64,000 bases of DNA from the NCBI GenBank assembly GCA_964500895.1, contig CAZCQP010000004.1:1-64000 (forward strand). Direction: 5' to 3'. The notes beneath the pieces are model-generated. The model did no database searches, had not been told where the DNA came from, and was given only the letters and a program-made list of their open reading frames with translations. Below, in pieces: positions 32,352 to 41,027 of the stretch. The first letter of the stretch is position 1; each line of letters starts with the position of its first letter. This DNA comes from CAZCQP01 sp964500895. Lineage in GTDB: Bacteria > Bacillota > Clostridia > Lachnospirales > JAISER01. Made by a program: the position numbers and the translations under genes.

Positions 32352-34554
32352 ACGCATTATCATCGTTCTAGCTTTTTGCATCATATGCCCTATCCTGGTT
32401 TTTGGGGCGGGGAAGCGACCCACTGCCGCCCAGTTTCCAGAGAAAACCATCATCATTGGCACCCATGCCATTGCTTTGGAGGTGCTGAACCAACAGCTGC
32501 TGGACATCGCTTTGCAATCGGCCACCAGCCCCTATGAAGGGCCGGATGGTTTCATTCTAAACCAGACCCACATTTACTTTAAGTCCGACATTAACAAAGG
32601 AGTATGGTACGACATTACCAGCAGCACAAACATCACCCAAATTTCCACCACAGTGGACAATATTGTGCCCAATAGCGTCATTGACGCCTTATGGCTGACC
32701 CATTATACCGATGCAAAAGGGGTGACCATAGACCTGTTATCTGAAGAACCTGTGGCGCTGACGGCGCTTTTCAACCCAGCTAACCCCGCTAATATGCCTG
32801 AAATGTCCAGCCTTTTAGCCGAGTACAGTCAATTGCGCCAAATGGCGGAAGGGGAGGATGGGGAAGAAGATTTAACAGAGGAGATGCAGCAGAAATATGA
32901 AAGCCTATCAAGCGTTTTTGAGGAAATAACCGGAGAAGACATTGAATTGCTGGATGAGCAGATTGGTAACATTCAGGCGTTTCTGGAGGCCATGCAACAA
33001 CAAGGGGCGTCTATGGATAAATTAGCGGTTGCGCTGGAATGCCAGCAGATGGTGCAGCAACAAAAAGCGGCCCTGTGCTACCAAACGGTCATCGACCGCA
33101 TCAACCAAGAAATCAAAAATTTGGACAAAGCGTTGTTAGGCGATTTAATTGATGCCTATGTGGCTGCACTCACTCCCCTTTACGGGGCGGCCAATACAGC
33201 AGCAGGTGAACAGGCAGCACCTACAGAAGCAGCCTTTGGCTCAGCGGCGGAAGCCATTGCAGCCGAAGCCAAAGTCAGTTTTTTGGAAAATGCCAGGAAG
33301 CCCGATTTTAACGCCATGGAAGCAAACGTCAATACCATTCAAGGGGTGGAGCAGCTGTTGGGCAATGGCTTCAAGCCCTTTGGAAGCCTGGAAGACCAGC
33401 AAAATCAACTGAATGTATTGCAGGACATTTACAGTGCCAATCAAAGCGCCATGATGGATGTGGCAGCAAAGGGTGGCGGCAATGACGGTTACATGCAAGC
33501 CATGGCGGGCGGGGAGCCTTCTGGTGTGCTTAAAAAGTATGAAGATGAATCGGTTGCCCAGCTGCGAAGTTTACTAGAGGAAACGTTGTCTGTGACGGAA
33601 GTGCTGGCAGACAATGCCCAGACCCCGTCAGAGCGGCTGGATGTGTACATTGCAAGCAAAGCCGCTACAGAAGCTGCCATAGTAGAGCTGACAGGCACGG
33701 GCGATTTGGCTGCTCGGGCGTTGCTGGTGCTACAAGAGGCAGACAGCCGTATGGGAAGCGCCTTAAACCAAGCCAAGCTGGACATGATTCCCGCTTATAC
33801 AAAGGCAACAGAAGAGGTGGAAGCGCTTCAAAAACAAGCCAATGCCTTAAACCAAACTTACCTTGGTGCTGTTGAAGAAAAAGCCGATGCTTTGCGGGAC
33901 CAAAAAAAGGCAGAGTTGGACGGCGTATTGGCTGCGCTAGGTTTGTCAGAAGCCAAAAAATCCGCCATTGAAAAAGGGCTTGTGGAAGGCGCCCTTGGGG
34001 TGGAAAGTGATGGGGGAACGGTAGTCATTCAAGATGAAACCGGGTTGATTGCCAGCCTTGATAATGCAGAACAGATTCCATTGGTTACGCCAGAAATAAC
34101 ATCACCTGGGGAGGAACGGCAAAAGGCGGTGTACACACAGGAAGAGGTAAGCCAGCTAAACCGCCAGGTGCAAGCCATGAACAGCGGGCAAAAAGTTACC
34201 ATGTATCTACCTCCCTGGAAGCTTGTATTTGAAGGCATGGACATTAAGCTGGTTTCTCCCGTTATTGTGAAGCAGGACATTGTTTATGTGCCCGCCAAGG
34301 AACTGGCCGGGCAACTGGGCGCAACTTATTTGTACAGCAAGCCCAACAATGGTTATGTGGTGAAGGGCAACGGGGTGCTCATTGAGTTTACACCTGGGGA
34401 CGATACCATCCACATTAACGACAAGAAAGTGATGGGCCTGGGCGGGACGTTTACCCATGAGGGCCAAATGTATGTGCCCCTTAAAGCCTTTGAGCTGGCC
34501 TTCGGGTGGGACGAGCGACAAGAAGGAGACTGCACCATTGTTTTTAAAAAGTAG
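32344..34554 (+). CDS. Exported helical protein with C-terminal stalk (copper amine oxidase N-like) domain
   Basis: 736 residues from the TTG at 32344, overlapping the TolC-like gene. A signal peptide (HRRIIIVLAFCIICPILVFG) is followed by a beta domain to about residue 140. A long Ala/Glu/Gln-rich helical region comes next (about 150-570). The C-terminal 110 residues resemble the copper-amine-oxidase N-like domain common in clostridial surface proteins (VYVPAKELAGQLGATYLY, then MYVPLKAFELAFGW). It is the last envelope gene before the inserted minus-strand acetyltransferase. Function is unknown; a structural wall component is plausible. Confidence 0.7.
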   Translation: MHRRIIIVLAFCIICPILVFGAGKRPTAAQFPEKTIIIGTHAIALEVLNQQLLDIALQSATSPYEGPDGFILNQTHIYFKSDINKGVWYDITSSTNITQISTTVDNIVPNSVIDALWLTHYTDAKGVTIDLLSEEPVALTALFNPANPANMPEMSSLLAEYSQLRQMAEGEDGEEDLTEEMQQKYESLSSVFEEITGEDIELLDEQIGNIQAFLEAMQQQGASMDKLAVALECQQMVQQQKAALCYQTVIDRINQEIKNLDKALLGDLIDAYVAALTPLYGAANTAAGEQAAPTEAAFGSAAEAIAAEAKVSFLENARKPDFNAMEANVNTIQGVEQLLGNGFKPFGSLEDQQNQLNVLQDIYSANQSAMMDVAAKGGGNDGYMQAMAGGEPSGVLKKYEDESVAQLRSLLEETLSVTEVLADNAQTPSERLDVYIASKAATEAAIVELTGTGDLAARALLVLQEADSRMGSALNQAKLDMIPAYTKATEEVEALQKQANALNQTYLGAVEEKADALRDQKKAELDGVLAALGLSEAKKSAIEKGLVEGALGVESDGGTVVIQDETGLIASLDNAEQIPLVTPEITSPGEERQKAVYTQEEVSQLNRQVQAMNSGQKVTMYLPPWKLVFEGMDIKLVSPVIVKQDIVYVPAKELAGQLGATYLYSKPNNGYVVKGNGVLIEFTPGDDTIHINDKKVMGLGGTFTHEGQMYVPLKAFELAFGWDERQEGDCTIVFKK

Positions 34555-34555
34555 A

Positions 34556-34978
34556 TTACTGGGTTAGGCCTTTTCTAATTGCAGACTGAATGTCGATAAA
34601 ACGACACATGGCGGTTGTTGATTTACGAAAGCCAAGGGTTTGGTAAAAGCCTTCCTTTCCTGGCGATGCATATAGCAATATATTTTTGTCATCTTGTTCT
34701 TTTAGCAGCTCTGCGACAATTGTTTTCCCTAATCCATGCCCTTGATAATCGCTATGAACCACAATATCATAAAGCACACCCTGGTATGAGCCATCTGTCA
34801 ATAATCGCCCGCATCCAATGAGGTCATTACCATCGTAAACGAATATAACTTTTGAACTGTTCTCAAAAGCAATTTGGTGTTTTTCAACACTGTAGGTTGC
34901 CATATTTTCCTTAAGAAGCAAAGACTTAACAGCCAGCCAATCTACTCGTGCTGTTGTTGTTTCAATTTTTAGTTTCAA
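34556..34978 (-). CDS. GNAT family N-acetyltransferase
   Basis: 140 residues with the GNAT core: IGCGRLLTDGSYQGVLYDIVVHSDY, then the acetyl-CoA loop QGHGLGKTIVAELL (the Q/RxxGxG/A signature) and FYQTLGFRKS near the end. The substrate cannot be told. It starts at a TTG with GGAGGG 6 bases upstream. It is the only minus-strand gene between the CIS envelope genes and the CIS tip genes, and its stop is one base from the stalk-domain gene. It may be a later insertion. Confidence 0.9.
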   Translation of the reverse strand: MKLKIETTTARVDWLAVKSLLLKENMATYSVEKHQIAFENSSKVIFVYDGNDLIGCGRLLTDGSYQGVLYDIVVHSDYQGHGLGKTIVAELLKEQDDKNILLYASPGKEGFYQTLGFRKSTTAMCRFIDIQSAIRKGLTQ

Positions 34979-35038
34979 TATTATCCCTCCTATAATTGTT
35001 GTACGATTTCCTTCTGATGCTTACAGCTCTAACCGTAA

Positions 35039-35089
35039 GGACAGAGGCACAAAAGATACTTCCACAGGGAGTTACTGGGACCTCTGTCT
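35039..35089. other. Hairpin between GNAT gene and CIS tip genes
   Basis: Arms GGACAGAGG (35039-35047) and CCTCTGTCT (35081-35089) enclose a 33-base loop. A second inverted repeat, TACGGTGT/ACACCGTA, lies about 60 bases further on. No riboswitch class is recognised. The region must carry the start signals of the PAAR-like operon and of the acetyltransferase. Confidence 0.4.
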
Positions 35090-35187
35090 GCTGCGCCTAT
35101 TATCCCATATCCCATGAAGGATAACAAGTTTTTTATACGGTGTCCTTGTCAAAAACACCGTAAATACAGTATACGAGGAATGTGCTT

Positions 35188-35574
35188 ATGAGTCTTGCGG
35201 TTTGTAACGGTGCTATGTGCCAATGTACTTTTGGCATGGCACCATGCAGTTTGGTGGTGAGCAATGTAACCAATGTGGTGGCCTCTAATATGCTGGTGGC
35301 TACCATTATGGATTATACCCAAGCAAACTTGCCCACTTTCGGTATGTGTTCGTCCATGGCCAACCCGATGGTGGCGGCCGCCACAGCCGCTGCGCTGGGG
35401 GTGTTGACCCCTCAGCCTTGCATGCCGGTTATTCCAGCGCCTTGGGCCCCAGGCAGCCCAACTGTGCTGGTGGGGGGTAAACCTGCCCTCACCAACAGTT
35501 CAAAGGCTATGTGCGCCTATGGTGGGGTTATCCAATTGACTTATCCTGGGCAAAACACAATGATGGTGCCGTAA
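35188..35574 (+). CDS. PAAR-like tip protein (DUF4280)
   Basis: 128 residues matching DUF4280, a PAAR-like family found with CIS and T6SS genes. It contains repeated small, Cys-containing segments (VCNGAMCQCTFGMAP, FGMCSSMANPMV, PQPCMPVI, KAMCAYGG). PAAR-like proteins fold into a small metal-binding cone on the spike. I choose the ATG at 35188 (CGAGGA 8 bases upstream). Its separation from the spike gene by about 19 kb is unusual. It leads a short operon with DUF4255 and an unknown gene. Confidence 0.85.
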   Translation: MSLAVCNGAMCQCTFGMAPCSLVVSNVTNVVASNMLVATIMDYTQANLPTFGMCSSMANPMVAAATAAALGVLTPQPCMPVIPAPWAPGSPTVLVGGKPALTNSSKAMCAYGGVIQLTYPGQNTMMVP

Positions 35575-35593
35575 TGCATGAAAGGAGGTGGCC

Positions 35594-36169
35594 ATGACCA
35601 TGTATACTTATAAGGTGATAGCCGATGTGGGCAATGGTTTGCTGAAAATGCTGCGCAGTAATCTGGTGCCGAATTTGATAAACACAGCAAACGGCATCCT
35701 TTTGGCCAGCCCCCAAGACCGTGGTGACGCCCAGTTAAGCATCTATCTTTACGATATTGAGGAAAACCTGGAGCTTAGAAATTTGGACCTTTTAAACATT
35801 GATGCCAGCACCAAAAGAAAGCCACCCATTTATTTAAACTTATACTATATGGTAACGGCTTATTCCAGCAGCGACGTGAAGTACAAAGCCATGGAGGAAC
35901 AAAAAATACTGGGGGCTGTTGTGCAAACTTTTTACGACAATGGACGTATTGAGCCGGCGTTTTTGAATGCGCCTGCCCCGGGGAAAAAGGATTGCATCGA
36001 CATTGCGCTCATGCATATGCCTTTTGAAACAAAACAAAAATGCTGGAATGTACAAGAGCTGGGCTACAAGACCTCTTTATTCTACAAAGTGTCTCCGGTG
36101 CCCATAGATTCCGGCAAAGGCATTAAAATTACCCGTGTGGTGGATGCGGAAATGGAAGTGGAGTCATGA
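35594..36169 (+). CDS. DUF4255/Pvc16-like tail terminator protein
   Basis: 191 residues. The DUF4255 pattern is clear: VIADVGNGLLKMLRSNLV, ISLYLYDI-like QLSIYLYDIEEN, RKPPIYLNLYYMVTAYS and a C-terminal YKVSPVPI. In Afp/PVC particles this protein (Afp16/Pvc16) caps the tail and sets or ends tube-sheath growth. I select the ATG at 35594 with AAAGGAGG 5 bases upstream. The end overlaps the next gene by 4 bases. Confidence 0.9.
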   Translation: MTMYTYKVIADVGNGLLKMLRSNLVPNLINTANGILLASPQDRGDAQLSIYLYDIEENLELRNLDLLNIDASTKRKPPIYLNLYYMVTAYSSSDVKYKAMEEQKILGAVVQTFYDNGRIEPAFLNAPAPGKKDCIDIALMHMPFETKQKCWNVQELGYKTSLFYKVSPVPIDSGKGIKITRVVDAEMEVES

Positions 36170-36927
36170 CAGTGAAAGCAAAGGTTTCGCTGGCTGTTTT
36201 GTTTATAGATAGCTTTACAAACGATGTGATTCCGGGGCACAAATTATCTGTGGTGGCGGAAGGCATTTATAGCCCTTTGGTAAAGCCGGAAGGATACCAT
36301 GTTTTTCGCAACATTCAAGGTGAAGCGCTGACCATTCAAGTGCGCTCAAAAATATACCAGCCCCTAAGCTTAACAGTAGGCATGAACAAGCCGGGTGAAC
36401 AGCCGCCGGTTTGTGTTGTTCGGTTGCTTCCAAACACCGGTTATCCGCTGCCTAAGGGTGCTACAGTGATTCAAGGCCAAGCACCCCCCAACAAGACGGT
36501 GCTGTTTTACGGCAAGGGGTTGGGGTTAGCTGATTTCAGGCTTCATCAAAACTATGTTACGGGAAGCCAAACCATTGGTATTTTTAACCCTGGTGCCGTG
36601 TGCCTGGAAGGGATGCCTATGCGAATTGTGGGTGGCAAGGGCACCTTTCTCACGATTGCATCCGTGAAGGATTTGTTTGGCCACTGGTATAGTTTGAATG
36701 TTCCCTTGAAAGATGATTACAATGCAGGCACAACATGGGTATTTCCTGTTTTTTCTGCCATGGCCCATGAGGATGGAACCTTTTACCTTCCCGTTGCAAG
36801 CCTGGGCGAGCCGGGGGAAAAGATGCGGTGTTGGTATACGATAGAAGGTTGTGACGAAGCGGAACGGGAAGTTGAGTTGGTAATTGGAAGCGTCAATGAT
36901 GTGACGATTGCAAACGCTTCATTTTAA
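36166..36927 (+). CDS. Unknown protein coupled to the tail terminator gene
   Basis: 253 residues, cytoplasmic (no signal or membrane helix), mainly beta. The first 90 residues, with SFTNDVIPGHKLSVVAEG and a VFRNIQGEALTIQV strand, resemble a carboxypeptidase-regulatory-like or Ig-type module; the remainder is not recognised. The 4-base ATGA overlap with the DUF4255 gene indicates co-translation and a CIS role. A peripheral particle component is possible. It is the last gene of the CIS locus. Confidence 0.6.
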   Translation: MTVKAKVSLAVLFIDSFTNDVIPGHKLSVVAEGIYSPLVKPEGYHVFRNIQGEALTIQVRSKIYQPLSLTVGMNKPGEQPPVCVVRLLPNTGYPLPKGATVIQGQAPPNKTVLFYGKGLGLADFRLHQNYVTGSQTIGIFNPGAVCLEGMPMRIVGGKGTFLTIASVKDLFGHWYSLNVPLKDDYNAGTTWVFPVFSAMAHEDGTFYLPVASLGEPGEKMRCWYTIEGCDEAEREVELVIGSVNDVTIANASF

Positions 36928-36948
36928 AGCACATCACCTGGAGACAAG

Positions 36949-36978
36949 CATATGATATTTATAAAGAATAATCATATG
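36949..36978. repeat. Inverted repeat upstream of the FAD oxidase
   Basis: CATATGAT (36949-36956) and ATCATATG (36971-36978) form a perfect 8-base inverted repeat with a 14-base spacer, ending at the ribosome site of the FAD oxidase gene. It could be an operator or a weak RNA hairpin. No terminator is seen between the CIS operon and this gene. Confidence 0.4.
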
Positions 36979-36997
36979 AGGAGATGTACAATAAAAA

Positions 36998-38332
36998 ATG
37001 AGCAACAATTTTCAGGGCGAAATCATCACCCCTGACGATTTAAGATACAATCAAGCCCGCCAAATTTGGAACAGGGCTATTCAAAAGTTTCCGGCGGCAA
37101 TTGTTTATTGTGAAAATACGGATGACGTTTGCGCATCCATTGCTTTTGCCAGAAGCCACCACATTCCTATACGCATACGTTCCGGGGGGCATAATTACGA
37201 AGGTTACTGCACCGGGGACGAAGTGTTGGTGATTGATGTGAGCAACATCAAAGATTTGGACTTGAACACAAGACACAGTACAGTTACAGTTGGCACAGGC
37301 GTTAATTTTCGTCAATTGTACAATACCGTTGGGGCAAAAGGCTACCCATTTCCTGGGGGAAACTGCCCCACTGTGGCTGCCAGCGGGTTTACATTAGGGG
37401 GCGGTTGGGGGTATTCCAGCAGAAAGTTCGGGCTTGGCTGCGATTCTTTATTGGAAGCAGAAATGGTGGACTATAAAGGCCGCCTTCTAACGGCCAATAA
37501 AGAGAAGAACCAAGATTTGTTCTGGGCGTTGCGGGGTGCAGGCGGCGGAAATTTCGGGGTGGTTACATCCTTAACCTTTAAGTTGCCACCAAAATCCGGC
37601 GAGGTGACTCTGTTTGAACTGTTTTTTCCGAAGGCAACCCTCAAAGACCAAGTGCATTTCATGGGCATATTCCAAAAATGGATTGATACGGTAGATGACA
37701 ACATCAATGCAAGTGGGGGAATGTATAATACCCGGGATGACGGCATTTATAACTATTTAAGGGGCATTTGTTACGGTTCAAAACGGGAAACGGAAGCGTT
37801 ATTGCAACCCTTCTTGGCGTTGGGAAACGTAGAGGCCACGTTTAAAAGCGGTTCGTTTTTAGACGCTATGCATGACATTGGCAACAGCTACCCCCCATTT
37901 GAAACTTTTAAATCCACGGGGCGGTTTGTGAATGAATATTATTGCACAGACAAGCTGGCTGAATTGGCATCCATCGTTAACCAGAAGCGGCCCACTAACT
38001 CCATATTAACATCCATTTCCGTTTATGGGCTGGGTGGGAAAGTGCAAGATGTAAACAAACACGACACCGCATTTTATTTTAGAGACGCAAGATATATTGT
38101 TTTAATACAATCTGTTTGGGAAGACAACCGTTACAAGGAAGCCAATGTACGTTGGGTATTGGATAATTTTCAATACATATATGGCATTACAGAAGGCTCA
38201 TATATTAATTTTCCATTGTTGCAACTTCCCAATTATGCATGTAATTATTTTGGCGGAAACGTACCCCGGTTGGAGCGGGTGAAGCATTTATACGACCCGT
38301 ACAATGTCTTTAACTTTCCGCAAAGCATTTAA
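36998..38332 (+). CDS. Berberine bridge enzyme-type FAD-linked oxidase
   Basis: 444 residues, normal family length. The FAD domain has IRSGGHNYEGYC (His for 8-alpha-histidyl attachment) and GGNCPTVAASG (Cys for the second, 6-S-cysteinyl bond), so a bicovalent flavin is likely. Also present are FTLGGGWGYSSRKFGLGCDS and the C-terminal BBE motif LYDPYNVFNFPQSI. Relatives oxidise sugars, oligosaccharides or secondary metabolites. No signal peptide is seen. It starts only 70 bases after the CIS operon on the same strand; GAGGAG lies a long 14 bases from the ATG. It may be read through from the CIS operon, but a function with it is not shown. Confidence 0.9.
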   Translation: MSNNFQGEIITPDDLRYNQARQIWNRAIQKFPAAIVYCENTDDVCASIAFARSHHIPIRIRSGGHNYEGYCTGDEVLVIDVSNIKDLDLNTRHSTVTVGTGVNFRQLYNTVGAKGYPFPGGNCPTVAASGFTLGGGWGYSSRKFGLGCDSLLEAEMVDYKGRLLTANKEKNQDLFWALRGAGGGNFGVVTSLTFKLPPKSGEVTLFELFFPKATLKDQVHFMGIFQKWIDTVDDNINASGGMYNTRDDGIYNYLRGICYGSKRETEALLQPFLALGNVEATFKSGSFLDAMHDIGNSYPPFETFKSTGRFVNEYYCTDKLAELASIVNQKRPTNSILTSISVYGLGGKVQDVNKHDTAFYFRDARYIVLIQSVWEDNRYKEANVRWVLDNFQYIYGITEGSYINFPLLQLPNYACNYFGGNVPRLERVKHLYDPYNVFNFPQSI

Positions 38333-38334
38333 TA

Positions 38335-38344
38335 NNNNNNNNNN
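38335..38344. other. Assembly gap (10 Ns)
   Basis: Ten N characters directly after the FAD oxidase stop. The true distance and even the adjacency of the two sides are unknown, so links between the CIS side and the methylamine side should be treated with care. Confidence 0.99.
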
Positions 38345-38349
38345 AAGTA

Positions 38350-38384
38350 GCCTGCCGGCATTTAAACCGACAGGCTTTATCTTT
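38350..38384 (+). terminator. Hairpin terminator next to the gap
   Basis: Arms 38350-38358 and 38367-38375 (GCCTGCCGG/CCGACAGGC, one mismatch) with an 8-base loop, followed by a T-rich stretch. In plus orientation it would end transcription from the FAD oxidase side. The gap prevents certainty. Confidence 0.55.
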
Positions 38385-38478
38385 TAAAATGATTTTATTT
38401 AACGGGTTATGGGTTTGAAAAGAAAGCATGAAGATAGAAGAGCTGACTTTTTATACATTTACCCATTAACAAGAATCA

Positions 38479-39879
38479 TTACATGCTTGCTTTTTTTGTC
38501 CAGTAATCAAGTCCGAGATCGGTCAGAATTTTCACTGCTTCATCGTATACTTTCAAATATTCTTCTGTGGGTTCAATGGTAACGGTATTGTAGCATTCAG
38601 AGAAGTTTTTGCCCAGCGGGGCGGTTTTATAATCTTTTTCGTAAGTAGCAACCAATTTGTCAAGAATCACATTCACTTTGTGTGTATCCATGCCCGCAAC
38701 TGCCCAAGCAGCTTCGGCCATCATTCTGGCTTCTAAGCCTGTATGGTAGTCGGTTCTCACGCCTTTAGCCGCGGCCACACCAGACAGGACCTCCCGTCCG
38801 CTTGCGGTATCGGTAATGGCTTGAGCAGCCGTCTCCAGCAAGCACATCACTGTGCAAGGGCCGGCCATGGTGTAATACTGGTTACCCAGCATTAAGTGGG
38901 TGTTGCAGTCGATGGCCATAGCAATGTGGCCGGCAACTGCCAACGGTTCTCTGGCAGTGGTGATGCCCCATCTCACGTGAACAGGGCCATCCAAATGCCA
39001 GGTTGCGTGTGCCATAACAAATGAATTTATGGTTGTTGCAACGCCAACGATGGTCGTCTCCTCGAGACCACCGGCATAGCCGCCATAAATAGGCATTTGT
39101 TCGACCATGATAATGTTTCCGTTTTGAATGTAGTGAGAGATATAAGTTAAGGCGCTCATATCAATTTTCAGCTCATTCAATTGGGAAATCTCGTGGCTGT
39201 CAGAAGGTCTCATGCCGCCTGGGAAATCGGAGGCAATTACGCCTGCTGCAGACAGGGAAGTTTCGCTACCCTACAACCCCATGCCTGGGCGGCCAGCTCT
39301 TGCTTGTGCGGCTCTTACCATCAGGCATTCAGCTTTAACGGCTGCAATTTCATAAGGGCTGTTGGGAACGGGGTCTTTGCCATTAATGGTTTGCAGCACG
39401 CCGTCTACGATGGCATCTACAAGACCTTCCTGGGCATAGCTTTGGTGAATGGCAAGGAAATTGGCTTCGGAGCAAGGCGCGCCGGTGGGGCCGCCTTGAA
39501 TGATCGGAGCCTTAGCATCTTTATAGCTTCTTGGGGAAAGCATCACAGCGTCTCTGCCTTCGCCGTATTGCACATCTTTTGGCGCAGATTCGATGGCTGC
39601 AATAATTTCTTCACGTGTGAATTTAATGACTCTGCCAGTATCCATGCAGTAAACACCGCATTGTTCCAGCATATCCAAACCGGCTTTAAACAGGTTATCA
39701 ATTAAGGTCCTGTCTTCAGGCACAATCACCTTTTTGTCCATTTTGATGTTGTACTTGGCTTTTAAAGCAGCCGCGGTTTCAGGAATAACCTTGTTATCCC
39801 ATTCACTTTCAGGTACTTTCTTACCTGTTTTGGCTCTGTCATACACATCATAGATATTAACTTTTTTCACCAGTGCCAT
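38479..39879 (-). CDS. mtmB: Monomethylamine methyltransferase with in-frame pyrrolysine codon
   Basis: 466 residues if the UAG at codon 203 is read through. It transfers the methyl group of monomethylamine to the corrinoid protein MtmC. Before the UAG the protein ends RAGRPGMGL; after it, GSETSLSAAG continues in the same frame. This matches archaeal MtmB, where pyrrolysine sits at residue 202 between GV and GPETSLSA. Downstream, DSHEISQLNELKIDM, EQMPIYGGYAGGLEETTIV, ASGREVLSGVAAAKGV and LDKLVATYEKDY also match MtmB closely. Ordinary gene callers would split it in two (39271-39879 and 38479-39213). It follows mtmC by 18 bases with AAGGAG upstream. Function requires pylS, pylT and pylBCD elsewhere. 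Confidence 0.95.
39271..39273 (-). other. UAG codon read as pyrrolysine in mtmB
   Basis: The complement of CTA at 39271-39273 is TAG, at codon 203 of mtmB, with no other stop in frame until 38479. The flanking residues match the known active-site position of MtmB pyrrolysine. Confidence 0.93.
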
Positions 39880-39897
39880 GTATGTAATGCTCCTTTC

Positions 39898-40548
39898 TTA
39901 TTTTTTTGCCATAAATTCCATTGCCAGCTTCACGCAGCCGGTAGCAGTGTCGGAATAGCCGCTACCTCCGATTTCGCCTACCCATTCTCCGTTTACGGGC
40001 GCACCGCCGTACATGGTGAAGAATTTATCTTTAATGCCTTGTTCTTTCAACAGGCTTTCAATATCCTTCATTGCGGGCATGGTGGTGGTCATAAGGGCAG
40101 AACCAGCAATAATATCCACATTTTCTGCTTGGGCCTTTTCAACAACAGCTTCAACAGCCACATCGCTGCCCATGTCAATCACTTCAAAGCCGCTGGCTTT
40201 TAACATGGTTACGCAAATGTTTTTGCCGATAGAGTGAATATCGCCCTGCACGGTATGGAACAAAACTTTACCACGGGAAGTGGATTTTTTGTCGGCTTCG
40301 CTCATATCTTTTGTTAAAATATTAACAGCTGAATCGAAAACTTTAGCGGCAATGATGAGTTGCGGAATAAAAACTTCGCCTTCATCAAATTGGTCGCTGA
40401 TTACGTTCATGCCTTGTGCAAGACCTTTTTCAATGCATTCAACGGCATCCAGTTTTGCTTCCACAGCTTCAGTGGCGGCAGCAACAGCGGCATCTTCGTC
40501 CAAATTTTCAACTGACAATTTCAATTTGTCAAAAATCTCTTGACTCAT
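39898..40548 (-). CDS. mtmC: Corrinoid protein for methylamine methyl transfer (MtmC-like)
   Basis: 216 residues. The N-terminal 90 residues form the helical cap seen in methionine-synthase-like corrinoid proteins; the rest is a B12-binding Rossmann domain. Visible cobalt-ligand motif: GDIHSIGKN (DxHxxG, His105), then GSALMTTTMP and YGGAPVNGEW near the C-terminus. It would carry the methyl group from MtmB to an MtaA/MtbA-like or MtvA-like acceptor. It lies immediately upstream of mtmB on the same strand, with GGGAGGG before the ATG. Sequence alone cannot separate MtmC from MtbC or MttC; neighbourhood decides. Confidence 0.88.
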   Translation of the reverse strand: MSQEIFDKLKLSVENLDEDAAVAAATEAVEAKLDAVECIEKGLAQGMNVISDQFDEGEVFIPQLIIAAKVFDSAVNILTKDMSEADKKSTSRGKVLFHTVQGDIHSIGKNICVTMLKASGFEVIDMGSDVAVEAVVEKAQAENVDIIAGSALMTTTMPAMKDIESLLKEQGIKDKFFTMYGGAPVNGEWVGEIGGSGYSDTATGCVKLAMEFMAKK

Positions 40549-40941
40549 GCATTCACCCTCCCTGTAATAGTGGTTAACAATAAAGCGCTTTCTTTTCCGT
40601 CATGCTCTTCTAACAAATATTATAGCGCAACATTTGTTAAAAGTAAATAAAAATATTATAAAAAAAATTAAAAATTCAATAAATAGAATAATTGAATTAT
40701 TTGTCAATTCTAAAAAAATACAAAAATATGCTTTATTCGCAATGGGTTTTATACTTTAAAATAGGAAAGTCATTCAAAGCCCATAAGGTACTTAGAAAAA
40801 TTATAGAAAATGCATGAAAATAAAAATGGTAGTATTTAAAAATAGACAATTTACCGAATGCAAATTTATGCATTAAATTAGATTTCAAAAAATGTGTAAA
40901 ACTTAGAAGCCATAGGCATGATTTTTTGGAAGCGCAGTTTG

Positions 40942-40970
40942 TTGAATTTTTATAAAATTTCCATTATAAT
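40942..40970 (+). promoter_or_regulatory. Promoter of the iron alcohol dehydrogenase
   Basis: TTGAAT at 40942-40947, a 17-base spacer and a perfect TATAAT at 40965-40970, about 50 bases before the gene start. The 480-base, very A/T-rich space between mtmC and this gene must also hold the mtmC promoter, which I could not fix. Nothing else was recognised there. Confidence 0.65.
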
Positions 40971-41027
40971 AATGAGGCTCAACCGTGTTATTTTTTTAAC
41001 AAAACTACTAGGAAAGAAGGCATTTAA

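Noticed and set aside
4855..36927. A prophage
   Set aside because: No integrase, terminase, portal, capsid or lysis genes are present. The ATPase, DUF4255 and DUF4280 genes are typical of contractile injection systems instead.
38479..39270. Separate gene with no start near 39213 (second half of mtmB)
   Set aside because: It continues the mtmB reading frame after the UAG and matches MtmB residues after pyrrolysine, so it is not a separate gene.
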